From Archaeoglobaceae archaeon (lineage in GTDB: Archaea; Halobacteriota; Archaeoglobi; Archaeoglobales; Archaeoglobaceae): 51,452 bases of DNA. Below, piece after piece: positions 50,963 through 51,452 of the stretch. The position numbers were made by a program, and so were the translations under genes. Within the stretch, counting starts at the first letter, position 1, and each line of letters opens with the position of its first letter. Where the stretch lies: the NCBI GenBank assembly GCA_025059545.1, contig JANXDJ010000004.1, positions 2,304-53,755 on the forward strand. Reading direction: 5' to 3'. The notes below the pieces were generated by a model. That model was not told the origin of the DNA. It worked only from the letters and a program-made list of their open reading frames with translations, and did not search any database.

Positions 50963-51452
50963 TTAATTTAGTAAGTTAAGGATAACTTTTATGAGTTCTC
51001 TATCGCCAATCTTGTTGTTAAGCCAATCCAAGATTGCTTGGATCAATTCCTGATCTTCAATGTCACCATTGCCATTTTGATCATAAGCTTGCCAAGGTTC
51101 TCTGACTATTGTTAAGCTCTGAACGATTGCTGAAGCATTTGTTCCATCAATATTTGCAGTAACTACGCTAAAGCTTATCGTTCCAGAAGCTCCTGGATTT
51201 ACACTGAATACAGCTGTAGCTACCTTTGTCTTCGCTGCAATGCTCACTGGAGAAGTTGAAGCGCCAAGATATCTCACGTAATTTGCACTCGAAGTTATCG
51301 TGTCCATCACGTTGAACAATCTCTGAGTTGAACCAGAAACGTAGGTTATCTTAGTCGTATCGAAGGTGAAGTTCACAAGCGCTGATTGTGCTGTAGTGCC
51401 TTGCACGCTGATATCAACTGCAAATCTCTCTCCTGGGGCAACTGTGGTTTTG
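50963..51452 (-). CDS. Cohesin-dockerin secreted protein (5' end outside window)
   Basis: The coding frame runs off the right edge; 163 codons are visible. The visible part starts inside a cohesin module (TTVAPGERFAVDISVQ through GTISFSV) nearly identical to that of the downstream surface protein. The last ~43 residues (50966-51094) form a dockerin-like module: an EF-hand-type calcium loop D-Q-N-G-N-G-D-I-E-D-Q-E with the helix LIQAILDWL, then a second, degenerate half (KIGDRELIKVILNLL) lacking the calcium loop. It has no anchor, so it is probably soluble or held by cohesin-dockerin contact. An ATG-like start at 51406 is not real, because homology continues upstream. Confidence 0.88.
   Translation of the reverse strand, partial: KTTVAPGERFAVDISVQGTTAQSALVNFTFDTTKITYVSGSTQRLFNVMDTITSSANYVRYLGASTSPVSIAAKTKVATAVFSVNPGASGTISFSVVTANIDGTNASAIVQSLTIVREPWQAYDQNGNGDIEDQELIQAILDWLNNKIGDRELIKVILNLLN

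Overview
The window is a gene-dense, moderately AT-rich archaeal chromosome segment, most likely from the Archaeoglobales (Archaeoglobus or a close relative). The main clues are an 11-gene F420H2:quinone oxidoreductase operon in the order J-K-M-L-N-A-BC-D-H-I-F, archaeal information-processing genes (TBP, aRF1, class I LysRS, archaeal DnaG, diphthine synthase, GPN GTPase), C1/tetrahydromethanopterin-linked genes (Fae-Hps fusion, SHMT, DUF447 and CitG-like proteins), an AfpA archaeoflavoprotein, and secreted cohesin and dockerin proteins of the kind known from A. fulgidus. No phage, transposon, CRISPR array or rRNA was seen.

Layout. (1) 126-3053, minus: ASCH protein, encapsulin fused to a ferritin-like domain, DnaG, lone CheY-like receiver. 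(2) 3187-13963, plus: fqo operon, with start and stop codons mostly overlapping. (3) 13969-16233, minus: DUF447, CitG-like and membrane-anchored DsbA-like proteins. (4) 16281-18433, plus: TrmO, HDAC-family deacetylase, endonuclease V. (5) 18435-19812, minus: a triple-DUF22 protein and tRNA-Ser(GGA). (6) 20054-28879: SAM synthetase, M20 peptidase, NAD(P)HX repair enzyme, SHMT, split NOL1/NOP2 methylase, DapL, HAD phosphatase, TBP. (7) 28920-34901: divergent TyrRS and LysRS; the LysRS operon continues through a radical SAM protein, DUF2551, UppS and aRF1. (8) 34898-38932: TIM, Fae-Hps, GPN GTPase, RecJ-like DHH protein. (9) 38942-43884: DUF166, HyuA-like protein, mini-TOPRIM, two-subunit fumarase, DphB and a 25-residue membrane microprotein. 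(10) 43877-47540: OB-fold protein, DUF123, an AbrB/phasin-like pair, and the FprA-Isf-AfpA flavoprotein operon. (11) 47592-51452, minus: a large cohesin-bearing, PGF-CTERM-anchored surface protein and, cut by the window edge, a cohesin-dockerin protein.

How it works together. The fqo operon encodes a respiratory complex that takes electrons from F420H2 to a membrane quinone. The C1 genes use or build the pterin side of the same metabolism. FprA, Isf, AfpA and encapsulin look like oxygen and iron defence of an anaerobe. Many promoters place a TATA box 21-30 bases upstream of the start codon, which predicts leaderless mRNAs. At two divergent gene pairs one near-symmetric TATA element sits midway and could serve both genes. 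Strong GGAGGTGA-type Shine-Dalgarno sites are mostly inside operons.

Most notable: the paired cohesin/dockerin surface proteins with a recently homogenised cohesin module; the apparent loss in FqoN of charged residues kept in FqoM and FqoL; the double-ferredoxin FqoI; the in-operon microprotein; and the shared-TATA divergent promoters.
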